Positions 1-8,239 of a stretch of 64,000 bases of DNA are shown here, one piece after another. The stretch is from Microcoleus sp. bin48.metabat.b7b8b9.023. GTDB lineage: Bacteria; Cyanobacteriota; Cyanobacteriia; Cyanobacteriales; Microcoleaceae. The notes under the pieces were generated by a model. The model saw only the letters and a program-made list of their open reading frames with translations. It searched no databases and was not told the DNA's origin. The position numbers and the translations under genes were made by a program. Location of the stretch: positions 1 to 64,000 of the forward strand of contig NZ_JAAFKG010000037.1 in assembly GCF_013299185.1 (NCBI RefSeq), in the 5' to 3' direction. How positions within the stretch are numbered: position 1 is the stretch's first letter; each line of letters opens with the position of its first letter.

Positions 1-441
1 GGTTTTTAGTAAGGACTTTAGTCCTGATTTACTCGAAATGAAAGAAAGGACTGAAGTCCTCACTACGAACCTTGATTACCGATGAGAAAATTGGTTTGTA
101 GTAAGGACTTTAGTCCTGATTTACTCGAAATGAAAGAAAGGACTGAAGTCCTCACTACGAACCTTGATTACCGATGAGAAAATTGGTTTGTAGTAAGGAC
201 TTTAGTCCTGATTTACTCGAAATGAAAGAAAGGACTGAAGTCCTCACTACGAACCTTGATTACCGATGAGAAAATTGGTTTGTAGTAAGGACTTTAGTCC
301 TGATTTACTCGAAATGAAAGAAAGGACTGAAGTCCTCACTACGAACCTTGATTACCGATGAGAAAATTGGTTTGTAGTAAGGACTTTAGTCCTGATTTAC
401 TCGAAGTCACAGAAAGGACTGAAGTCCTCACTACGAACTTA
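1..441. repeat. Five tandem copies of a 92-bp unit, each carrying a palindromic AGTAAGGACTTTAGTCCT...AGGACTGAAGTCCTCAC stem
   Basis: Unit starts at 1, 93, 185, 277 and 369 (exact 92-bp spacing); last copy diverges at its 3' part. Confidence 0.95.
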
Positions 442-442
442 C

Positions 443-1192
443 TTATGGTGAAACAATGCTGCCGTCAGGCATGATTGTTTCTTTCAAATGAGCGCCGTCG
501 AGATTAGCTCCCGCCAAATTTGCTCCTCTGAGATTTGCCCCTGTCAAATTCGCCCCTCTCAAATCAGCTTTACCGAGGTTTGTCCAGCGGAAATCGGCAG
601 CACTCAAGTCCGCAAAACAGAGATTTGCCCTAAAAAGATATGCTCCCGTGAAGTGAGCTTCCCCGAGGTTGGCTTTAGATAAATTGGCTGCGTAAAAATG
701 TGCTTCAATCAATTCGGCTTGATTGAGATTGGCTTGACTCAGATTAGCATGATTGAGGTTCGCGCCGATCGCATTAACTCGAAACATTGCCGCCCCGATT
801 AAATTCGCATCTCCTAAATCGGTTTGTTGGAGAATCGCACCACTGATGTCCGCCCCAATTAGATTAGCACCGCTCAAATCTGCCCCCCGGAGGTCTGCAC
901 CTCGGAGATTGGCTCCCGTTAAATTCGCTTTAACTAATTTAGTATCGAGGAGTTGTGCTCCAGCAAGATTTGCTAAACTGAGATTAGATTCAGCGAGGTT
1001 TGCTGTAATTAATTTAGCCTTAAACAAGTCTGTTTTAAAAAGGTTAGACCGCCAAAGATACGCACCTCTAAGATTTGCTTCGGCGAGGTTAGCTTCGCTC
1101 AGATCCGGTTCGAGGTTTGGGTTGAGATTTCTCCATTCAATCCAAGTAACTGCACCTTTTTTTAGCAGCGCTAAATGCTGTGTATTTGCCAT
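443..1192 (-). CDS. Pentapeptide repeat-containing protein
   Basis: A(N/D)LxxA repeats throughout the 249-aa ORF (LRGADLRGADLSGANLIGAD). Confidence 0.93.
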   Translation of the reverse strand: MANTQHLALLKKGAVTWIEWRNLNPNLEPDLSEANLAEANLRGAYLWRSNLFKTDLFKAKLITANLAESNLSLANLAGAQLLDTKLVKANLTGANLRGADLRGADLSGANLIGADISGAILQQTDLGDANLIGAAMFRVNAIGANLNHANLSQANLNQAELIEAHFYAANLSKANLGEAHFTGAYLFRANLCFADLSAADFRWTNLGKADLRGANLTGANLRGANLAGANLDGAHLKETIMPDGSIVSP

Positions 1193-1212
1193 AATTGCAT
1201 CTCCTATAACCC

Positions 1213-1857
1213 CTATTCCTTGCGACCAAAAATTGCTGGATTTTCGCGACCAGATACGCTTTCCACCGCCGCAATTGCTGCCTGGGAACCTGCTATAATA
1301 TCTCGTTCTGCTCCGCCGAGGTAAAGCCGTCCGAAACTACCGACAGCCTGAACCTCTAGGATGTTAATAGATGCACCTTTTTCTGCTTCATTGGCTGCCA
1401 GCGCTGCATAGGCGGCCGGTTCTACTTCTAAGACGTAAAGCGTTTGTCCCGCCAGCAACAACTGTCCGCGCCTGCTGCGGTTGATTAATTGCGTTTGGTG
1501 GGGGTCGATGTTGCGAATAATTTGACTGGAAATGACTCGCGGTTTGATACATTCTTCTCTACGGACTCCGATGAATTCTAGAATTGCTTTGCCGGCGGCC
1601 CTGGTTTCGCCCTGCTGGCCCGAGTGTACTTCCAGCAAGCCGTACAGGCGCTCGACTATCTGCACTCCAGGGCGCACCGAGGCTGATTTGAGGGCGACAT
1701 CGGTAATTCGGTTAATTTCGATGCCAGGGGAGATTTCTATCCACAGCGACGCATCCCCCGGCAGTGGCAAGAATCCGGCGGCGACTGTGCCGATGTATGC
1801 TGCGTGCTGTGGCTGCAAGTTGTCTAGAAATACGTAGCTGCGTAGCTCTATTCCCAA
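1213..1857 (-). CDS. ccmP: Carboxysome shell protein CcmP (tandem BMC-domain)
   Basis: 214 aa; [57 protein letters not shown] resembles cyanobacterial CcmP; length agrees. Confidence 0.85.
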   Translation of the reverse strand: MGIELRSYVFLDNLQPQHAAYIGTVAAGFLPLPGDASLWIEISPGIEINRITDVALKSASVRPGVQIVERLYGLLEVHSGQQGETRAAGKAILEFIGVRREECIKPRVISSQIIRNIDPHQTQLINRSRRGQLLLAGQTLYVLEVEPAAYAALAANEAEKGASINILEVQAVGSFGRLYLGGAERDIIAGSQAAIAAVESVSGRENPAIFGRKE

Positions 1858-1953
1858 TTTGTTTTAATCTCCGTCGATCGAGCTTTTGTTGTCTGTGCAA
1901 TATCTGAGTTTACCTTTTTTTGTCAACAGTACATTGTCTGTATGATTTTTGAT

Positions 1954-2016
1954 GGTTGACGGTTGACGGTTGACGGTTGACGGTTGACGGTTGACGGTTG
2001 ACGGTTGACGGTTGAC
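1954..2016. repeat. Heptameric short tandem repeat (GGTTGAC)x9
   Basis: Nine contiguous GGTTGAC units; typical cyanobacterial STRR. Confidence 0.95.
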
Positions 2017-2248
2017 TGTTTGAACAATACCGATGCGGCCGGAAACGATATGAGATTCGCCCCGCGAAGTGACGTTTTGGGCTTTGCGAGCTATGTTTAA
2101 TTTCGTATGACCACTAAAAATTTGATATCAATCTGTAGTAATAGCTGGAGTTAATCAATCTTTACTGCTACAGGTGGATTTAACTTTGAAAGGCGATCGA
2201 TATAGTGATGATAGTTAAAGATTTTTGCCAACAGAGAGCATTTGAATT

Positions 2249-2569
2249 ATGAAACGTTCTGATTTATCCAAAGCAATCGGTGCAGGTATTATCGCTGCTG
2301 GTTTAGCCATTTTACCAGCTCATCTGCCGACTTCGGCTCAGACAAATACAGCTCCGGGTACTAACAGCAGAGACACAACTACTACTACCACTACTCCTCG
2401 CTCCGGTGTCTACAGTGCCCAGAACGATCGCGATTTTGATTGGGGATGGTTGGGATTGCTCGGCTTATCTGGCTTGTTGGGTTTGATGCCCAAAAAACGC
2501 GAAGAAAATGTCCGCTACACCACTACAACTGGCGATCGCGATCCAGCAGTTCGTACAGATTACCGCTAA
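2249..2569 (+). CDS. WGxxGxxG family small protein (signal peptide + C-terminal WGxxGxxG segment)
   Basis: Hydrophobic N-terminus with ...SAQT, then DWGWLGLLGLSGLLGLMPKKRE at the C-terminus. Confidence 0.8.
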   Translation: MKRSDLSKAIGAGIIAAGLAILPAHLPTSAQTNTAPGTNSRDTTTTTTTPRSGVYSAQNDRDFDWGWLGLLGLSGLLGLMPKKREENVRYTTTTGDRDPAVRTDYR

Positions 2570-2646
2570 TCCTAGAGTATAACGGGCTGTGGGCCTGATG
2601 CAGGGACAGGATGTTTTAACCTGTCCGAATAGCGCCAACAATCATC

Positions 2647-2673
2647 AAAAAACCTCCATCTGTGAGGTTTTTT
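2647..2673 (+). terminator. Rho-independent terminator-like hairpin
   Basis: AAAAAACCTCCATCTGTGAGGTTTTTTTA: short stem followed by a T-tract, ~75 bp downstream of the 2249-2569 ORF. Confidence 0.75.
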
Positions 2674-2739
2674 TATTAGATACGCTCGGCAATCAATTGG
2701 TTCGTAGTGAGGACTTTAGTCCTCGAACAAGAGATGACT

Positions 2740-2980
2740 AAAGTCCAATGGCACTGAAGAAACAGCGTTGAGAAAATCTAATTCCTCAGTTTTTTTCCAT
2801 TCAGTTAACATTGAAGAAGTTTCAGCGTATCCTACCCGTTTTTGTTCTGCGTACCAAGCTTGGGTCCTTGCAGCTAAAGCACGGTTGTAGACTAAACGAG
2901 TACAACAAGAAAGTGCGTCGCAACAAACTTTCTTGTTCCGGCGTTGGGTAGAATCGATAGCTGAAGGCTTTTAGTGTCAC
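2740..2980 (-). pseudogene. Truncated, frameshifted TnpB (IS200/IS605-family) N-terminal remnant
   Basis: Reverse strand translates VTLKAFSYRFYPTPEQESLLRRT then, in a shifted frame, SCCTRLVYNRALAARTQAWYAEQKRVGYAETSSMLTEWKKTEELDFLNAVSSVPLD; this is the characteristic TnpB N-terminus; no catalytic C-terminal part present. Confidence 0.85.
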
Positions 2981-3324
2981 ACTTACAGTGTAACGCCTAA
3001 ATTGTAAAATGTGCGTAAGTTCTCGTAACTTTTGTAAAGCCGTCGAGCGAAGGACGGGGTTTTAGACCCAAATTTCTGATAAAAAATACAGTCCTGGACG
3101 CATAACCGACGTATGTAAGGAGCTTAGGCTGCACCTTATCGCTAAGCCCAAGTGCATTTAAATTGTATAGTCAAATTTAACAAAACTCTTGTGGGGTGGG
3201 CCAGAAAGCCCGCTCAAAAAATAGAATTTAGATGCGGAACAGCTTATTAAGAATTAAAAATCAAAATTTGTTCTAATCCATGTCAAAATGAGTCTAACAA
3301 ATTTTTTGAGTTGGAAGACTAACG

Positions 3325-4080
3325 ATGAGTGTAACTCCTAAATTGCAGCGCGCATTTGAGCAAGGCCGCGCCCTGAAAATTATCAGCGGTTTAAATAATT
3401 TTGATGCAGCCAACGTTGCGGCTGTCGTCAAAGCAGCGGATCTCGGCGGTGCAACCTTTGTCGATATTGCTTGCGATCGCGATTTGGTATTGATGGCAAA
3501 ACAGTTGACAAATTTGCCAATTTGTGTATCGGCTGTGGAGCCAGAAAAGTTTGTGGCTGCGGTAGAAGCAGGCGCTGATTTGATTGAAATTGGCAACTTT
3601 GATGCTTTCTACGCTGTAGGGCGCCGTTTTGAAGCTTCTGAAGTTTTGGAGTTGACTCGCCAAACGCGATCGCTATTTCCGAACATCACTCTTTCTGTAA
3701 CAGTTCCCCACATTCTGACACTGGACAAACAAGTACAGTTAGCAACAGAATTGGTCAAAGCAGGCGCTAGCATCATCCAAACCGAAGGCGGCACCAGCGC
3801 CCAGCCAATTCACGCCGGAACTTTGGGATTGATTGAAAAAGCAGCGCCTACTTTGGCCGCAGCCTTTGAAATTTCCCGCGCCGTACAAGTCCCCGTACTC
3901 TGCGCTTCGGGCATCTCCAGCGTCACTGCACCGCTGGCTATTGGCGCCGGCGCTGCGGGTGTTGGCGTCGGTTCTGCTGTAAGCCAACTTAACAGCGAAG
4001 TGGCGATGATTGCTGCTGTTCGCAGTTTAGTTGAAGCTTTGGCAAAAGTCGAGCGATCGCACTTTGCTGCTTCAATCTAA
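3325..4080 (+). CDS. DUF561 / Ycf23-like protein
   Basis: 251 aa TIM-barrel-like sequence, ALKIISGLNNFDAANVAAVVKAADLGGATFVDIACD. Confidence 0.85.
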   Translation: MSVTPKLQRAFEQGRALKIISGLNNFDAANVAAVVKAADLGGATFVDIACDRDLVLMAKQLTNLPICVSAVEPEKFVAAVEAGADLIEIGNFDAFYAVGRRFEASEVLELTRQTRSLFPNITLSVTVPHILTLDKQVQLATELVKAGASIIQTEGGTSAQPIHAGTLGLIEKAAPTLAAAFEISRAVQVPVLCASGISSVTAPLAIGAGAAGVGVGSAVSQLNSEVAMIAAVRSLVEALAKVERSHFAASI

Positions 4081-4092
4081 TTAAGAAGGAAG

Positions 4093-4200
4093 AGTTGACA
4101 GTTGACAGTTGACAGTTGACAGTTGACAGTTTTCAGAGGGAAGAGGGAAGAAGGAAGAGTTGACAGTTGACAGTTGACAGTTGACAGTTTTCAGAGGGAA
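4093..4200. repeat. Heptameric STRR (AGTTGAC) in two blocks (5 and 4 units) separated by a repeated TTTTCAGAGGGAAGAGGGAAG spacer
   Basis: Direct reading of the sequence. Confidence 0.93.
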
Positions 4201-4261
4201 GAGGGAAGAGGGGAGAAGGAAGATTTTTCCCCCTCTCCCAATCTCCCAATCTCCCTCTTCC

Positions 4262-4924
4262 TTAATAATTAATCCACCACACGGCATAATCATGTAATAA
4301 ATGATTGTTTGGGGGGATATCATCAACTGATTCTAACTCTGCTAAACGCAACATAAACTTTTTGCGATCGCCAACGCGCTGAACTTCCACAAATATGCCG
4401 TCTTCCTGAATAGAAAAATCTTCCAACCGATGAATTGTGAATTTATCAGTATAAGAAGGTTGAGTTTTTTTGAGCCTTGCATATTCTTTTTTAGTGCCAA
4501 AACCCATAATATACTCTTCTTCCCATTCAAACTCTTCTATGCCAGTAACATGGCACGGAACTTGAAAATTTTGCTTGAGGTAGTCTAAATATTTGATTGT
4601 ATTTTTAAGATCGGCATTGATTTTTTTGTTTCCCAGGATTCTTCTAATCTTACTTTCAAATTGACTGCCATTAAATGGGTTGTTTTCATCGAGATCGGCG
4701 AAGATTTCTGGCTTGAAGGTGCCTCCTAATTCTGGTAATTCGGCAAGCAAGCGCTGCAAGTCGTTTAGCGGTTTCGGTCTTCTACCTGCTACAATGGTTT
4801 CATCAAGCTGAACTAAAGGAAGTTCGGATTCTGAAGGAAGGGATTTGCTTTGATTTGGGCGATCGTCAACTTGAGACTTGTTAACTTTAGGCTGGTTAAC
4901 TTTAGGTTTGTTAAATTTGGGCAT
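4262..4924 (-). CDS. CcbP-like calcium-binding domain protein (putative)
   Basis: C-terminal VPCHVTGIEEFEWEEEYIMGFGTKKEYARLKKTQPSYTDKFTIHRLEDF...FVEVQRVGDRKKFMLRLAELE resembles cyanobacterial CcbP; start taken at MPKFNKPK because the longer ORF overlaps the divergent gene start. Confidence 0.6.
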   Translation of the reverse strand: MPKFNKPKVNQPKVNKSQVDDRPNQSKSLPSESELPLVQLDETIVAGRRPKPLNDLQRLLAELPELGGTFKPEIFADLDENNPFNGSQFESKIRRILGNKKINADLKNTIKYLDYLKQNFQVPCHVTGIEEFEWEEEYIMGFGTKKEYARLKKTQPSYTDKFTIHRLEDFSIQEDGIFVEVQRVGDRKKFMLRLAELESVDDIPPNNHLLHDYAVWWINY

Positions 4925-5005
4925 CGCTCGGTCTCGCTGTATCGGTTTATCAATAAAGTATATCTTGGTAGAAGTACATTCGTGTCTGATAAATAGGAGG
5001 AAGCT

Positions 5006-5656
5006 GTGATGCAATTATTAAAATCGCCTGATGAATCGGCAGTCTATCAAGGGCAATTCGGCGAGTTTACGATTACCGAAAGCGATCGCGCGGGAGTGCT
5101 GATCTACCGCGCGGGATTGGGGGTGGCGGCGCTGTGTTTGGCGGTGGGTGCTACTCTGGTGTTGCAACAGGGCGACAACGCAATGGCAATTCAAGCTGTA
5201 ACGCCTGTTTTTGCGTGTTTCTGGATAGCTTTAGGCGTTAGTTTGGCAACTATTCACATTTACATGATAGCGCTGCATCGCACGTTAAAGGTGTTTTGGG
5301 CGATCGGCGGCGCGGCAGCACTGTTTGTCGCTTTACAAAGTAGCGAACCTTTGGCTTTGGCGGTGTACGAACATCCAGCGACTTTGTGGGGAATTGGCTT
5401 TACTTTTGCTGCCTTAAATGGCATCTTTTTTAAAGAAGCTTTCTGCTTTAACCGCCTAGAAACTAAGTTTTTGACTCCGGGAGTTCCACTATTACTTTTA
5501 GGACATATTTTTGGCTTCTTGACACCGGAAAATGAACAGTTGCTGCTGGGACTTTGGGCGATATTGTTCATCATTTTTGCTGTCCGCAAGTTTTTTCAAC
5601 CTATCCCCCAGGATATCGGCGATAAGAGCGTTTTTGAGTATCTCAAACACAAATAA
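5006..5656 (+). CDS. DUF2301 domain-containing membrane protein
   Basis: 216 aa with several hydrophobic helices; ESDRAGVLIYRAGLG... motif. Confidence 0.8.
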   Translation: MMQLLKSPDESAVYQGQFGEFTITESDRAGVLIYRAGLGVAALCLAVGATLVLQQGDNAMAIQAVTPVFACFWIALGVSLATIHIYMIALHRTLKVFWAIGGAAALFVALQSSEPLALAVYEHPATLWGIGFTFAALNGIFFKEAFCFNRLETKFLTPGVPLLLLGHIFGFLTPENEQLLLGLWAILFIIFAVRKFFQPIPQDIGDKSVFEYLKHK

Positions 5657-5920
5657 TTTGGGAATGGGGAATAGGCATAGGGAATAGGGCATAGGGAATA
5701 GGCAAAACCGGCCAAGAGCAAAACCGGCAAAACCGGGCATAGGGCAATTTTATAAATTTCTCACAGTCTCACTATTTCCCTCTTCCTAAAACCATTGGTA
5801 TTGTTGCTTCTTCTTTCTTCTTCCTGATAACTGACATCCGTTACATCTGTTACATCCGTTACATCCGTTACATCCGCTACAGAATCCGTTGCCGAACTTC
5901 CTTCTTCCTTCTGCTATAAA

Positions 5921-6574
5921 ATGAAAATTCGTCTGATCCGCCGCCGAGAAATGTGGGCAATTACCTGGGAAGGTTGGGTAATTGCGATCGCAGGTTTAAT
6001 CATTACAATGGTCTTAATTCTCACAAATATTCATCCATTTTTGGCGGTAAATGCGCCGATTAAAGCAGATATACTGGTTGTGGAAGGCTGGTTGCCGGAT
6101 TATGCAGTCGAAAGTGCGATCGCAGAATTCAACAAAGGCGGATACCGGAAATTGGTGACAACCGGGCTTCCGGTAAGTAAGGGCCACTATCTCGCCCAAT
6201 ATAAAAATTATGCTGAACTGACCGCCGCGACTTGTATTGCGCTAGGATTTGATAAGAACAAAGTGGTAGCTGTACCCGCACCGAGTGTTGTGAAACACCG
6301 CACTGCTGCTTCTGCGATCGCACTTCGAGATTGGCTAGCTACTTCTGCCCTAAAAGTGGACTCAATCAATCTTTATTCTATTGGCACTCATGCCCGCCGT
6401 AGTTGGATGATTTTTCAAGAAGTGTTGAATCCTGAGATTAAAGTCGGGATTATAGCTGCGGAATCGCAAGATTATAACTCACAAGAATGGTGGAAATCGA
6501 GCGCAGGTTTCCGGACTGTGACTGGGGAAATCATTGCTTATATTTATGCCAGTTTTGTCGGTTGGAAAGCTTAG
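5921..6574 (+). CDS. YdcF/DUF218-like protein
   Basis: N-terminal TM segment, then ADILVVEGWLPDYAVESAIAEFNKGGYRKLVTTGLP and SIGTHARRSWMIFQEVL. Confidence 0.7.
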   Translation: MKIRLIRRREMWAITWEGWVIAIAGLIITMVLILTNIHPFLAVNAPIKADILVVEGWLPDYAVESAIAEFNKGGYRKLVTTGLPVSKGHYLAQYKNYAELTAATCIALGFDKNKVVAVPAPSVVKHRTAASAIALRDWLATSALKVDSINLYSIGTHARRSWMIFQEVLNPEIKVGIIAAESQDYNSQEWWKSSAGFRTVTGEIIAYIYASFVGWKA

Positions 6575-6641
6575 GTACGTTGTTGGGCTTCAGCCCTCTT
6601 TAGACTTATAGACAAAGAGGGCTAAAGCCCAACAACGTACC
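6574..6641. repeat. Palindromic dispersed repeat (GGTACGTTGTTGGGCTTCAGCCCTCTTT...AAAGAGGGCTAAAGCCCAACAACGTACC)
   Basis: Near-perfect inverted repeat; relatives at 7868-7940 and 21605-21672. Confidence 0.93.
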
Positions 6642-6683
6642 TTAAATGATAAAATTATTCTCAGATAAATTGAGGGCAAGTCG

Positions 6684-7835
6684 TTGCTAGAAGAACGCGC
6701 TTACTGGTTAGCATGGTCACAGATTAATGGTATCGGGCCGATTTTGTTGCAAAGATTGCACCAACATTTTAAGACTTTGGCAGAAGCTTGGATGGCGAAA
6801 CCAGTTGATTTAATGCGAGTAGAAGGGTTTGGCAAGCAGGTAATTGATACCACTGTACAAGAACGATCTAAACTCAATCCTGAAGAATTTATTGAGAAAC
6901 ATCTTATTAACAATCCCTGTTTTTGGACACCCGCAGATCCGGATTATCCCAGCTTGTTATTAGAAATTCCCAGCCCGCCGCCAGTGGTGTATTATCGCGG
7001 TTTAGTCGATCGCAAAGAGAATCAAGGAATTACCCCGACGGTGGCAATTGTTGGGACTCGCAGTCCTTCGGAATACGGCCGCCGCTGGACTCGTAAAATT
7101 AGTGTGGCTTTGGCTAAAAATGGTTTTACTGTTGTTTCGGGATTTGCCGCAGGTATTGATACGGAGGCTCATACAAGCTGTTTGGAGGCGGGAGGCCGGA
7201 CTTTGGCTGTTTTTGGTACTGGGGTTGATATCGTTTATCCTAAGCCAAATGAGCGGTTGTGCGATCGCCTGTTACAGCAGGGACTGGCAATCAGCGAATA
7301 TCCGGCGGGGACTCAACCGAATAAAACTAATTTTCCGCGCCGAAATCGGATAATTGCTGGCTTGAGTCGCGCTACTATTGTGATTGAAGCTCCGCAGAAG
7401 TCGGGGGCGTTAATTACTGCTTATCAAGCTAATGAGTTTTGTCGGGATGTGTATGTTTTGACGGGAAGGTTGGATGATGAGCGATCGTTTGGATGTTTGG
7501 AGTTGCTGAGTAAAGGTGCTCATCCGATTCTCCCGAATAGCGATCGACTTTTAAGTGAAGACAGGTTGTTGGAAATGCTCGGAGCTATGCCAAAATTGGA
7601 TAGCGCGCAGCAGTTGTCCTTGTTTCCGACAAATCCAGCCCCTGAAAAACAAGAGCCGCTATTGGATGGGGAGTTGGCTGTAGTGTTAAAAGCTCTGGGT
7701 TCCGGGCCGAATTCTCTTGATACAATTGTGGAGGCTGCTGGATTGGAAGCGGGGACGGTTTCTGGTATTCTTTTGCAGTTGGAATTGTTGGGATTAGTTT
7801 CGCAATTGCCGGGTATGCGATATCAGCGCTGTTGA
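6684..7835 (+). CDS. dprA: DNA-processing protein DprA
   Basis: VAIVGTRSPSEYGRRWTRKISVALAKNGFTVVSGFAAGIDTEAHTSCLEAGGRTLAVFGTGVDIVYP, a DprA Rossmann-like fold signature; TTG start. Confidence 0.95.
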   Translation: MLEERAYWLAWSQINGIGPILLQRLHQHFKTLAEAWMAKPVDLMRVEGFGKQVIDTTVQERSKLNPEEFIEKHLINNPCFWTPADPDYPSLLLEIPSPPPVVYYRGLVDRKENQGITPTVAIVGTRSPSEYGRRWTRKISVALAKNGFTVVSGFAAGIDTEAHTSCLEAGGRTLAVFGTGVDIVYPKPNERLCDRLLQQGLAISEYPAGTQPNKTNFPRRNRIIAGLSRATIVIEAPQKSGALITAYQANEFCRDVYVLTGRLDDERSFGCLELLSKGAHPILPNSDRLLSEDRLLEMLGAMPKLDSAQQLSLFPTNPAPEKQEPLLDGELAVVLKALGSGPNSLDTIVEAAGLEAGTVSGILLQLELLGLVSQLPGMRYQRC

Positions 7836-7867
7836 TTTGAGATGTTAGAAAAATCGGCGGTTGAAGA

Positions 7868-8184
7868 GGTATGTTGTTGGGCTTCAGCCCTCTTTCCTGA
7901 TATTAGCAAAGAGCGCTGAAGCGCAACTACGTACCTTTCCGGAGCGCTGAAGCGCAACTACGTACCTTTCCGGAGCGCTGAAGCGCAACTACGTACCTTT
8001 CCGGAGCGCTGAAGCGCAACTACGTACCTTTCCGGAGCGCTGAAGCGCAACTACGTACCTTTCCGGAGCGCTGAAGCGCAACTACGTACCTTTCCGGAGC
8101 GCTGAAGCGCAACTACGTACCTTTCCGGAGCGCTGAAGCGCAACTACGTACCTTTCCGGAGCGCTGAAGCGCAACTACGTACCT
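7868..8184. repeat. Dispersed palindrome whose right half is amplified as a 31-bp tandem array (about 9 copies of GGAGCGCTGAAGCGCAACTACGTACCTTTCC)
   Basis: Unit starts 7910, 7941, 7972, 8003, 8034, 8065, 8096, 8127 and 8158, exact 31-bp spacing. Confidence 0.95.
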
Positions 8185-8239
8185 AATTTGTCTGACGACA
8201 AACTAAGGAGATTTAGGGGCGATCGATCGCAAATCGCTC

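Noticed and set aside
1-441. Possible CRISPR array (regular 92-bp units)
   Set aside because: Units are contiguous and near-identical over their whole length, with no unique spacers and no cas genes.
753-1298. 181-aa + strand ORF overlapping the pentapeptide gene
   Set aside because: Antisense to a clear pentapeptide-repeat CDS; repeated codon pattern explains the open frame.
1213-1857. Isolated ccmP as a novel microcompartment locus
   Set aside because: ccmP is commonly separate from the main ccm operon in cyanobacteria; no other shell genes nearby, so this is ordinary.
7910-8184. Possible CRISPR array (31-bp units)
   Set aside because: No spacers; pure tandem repeat derived from a dispersed palindrome.
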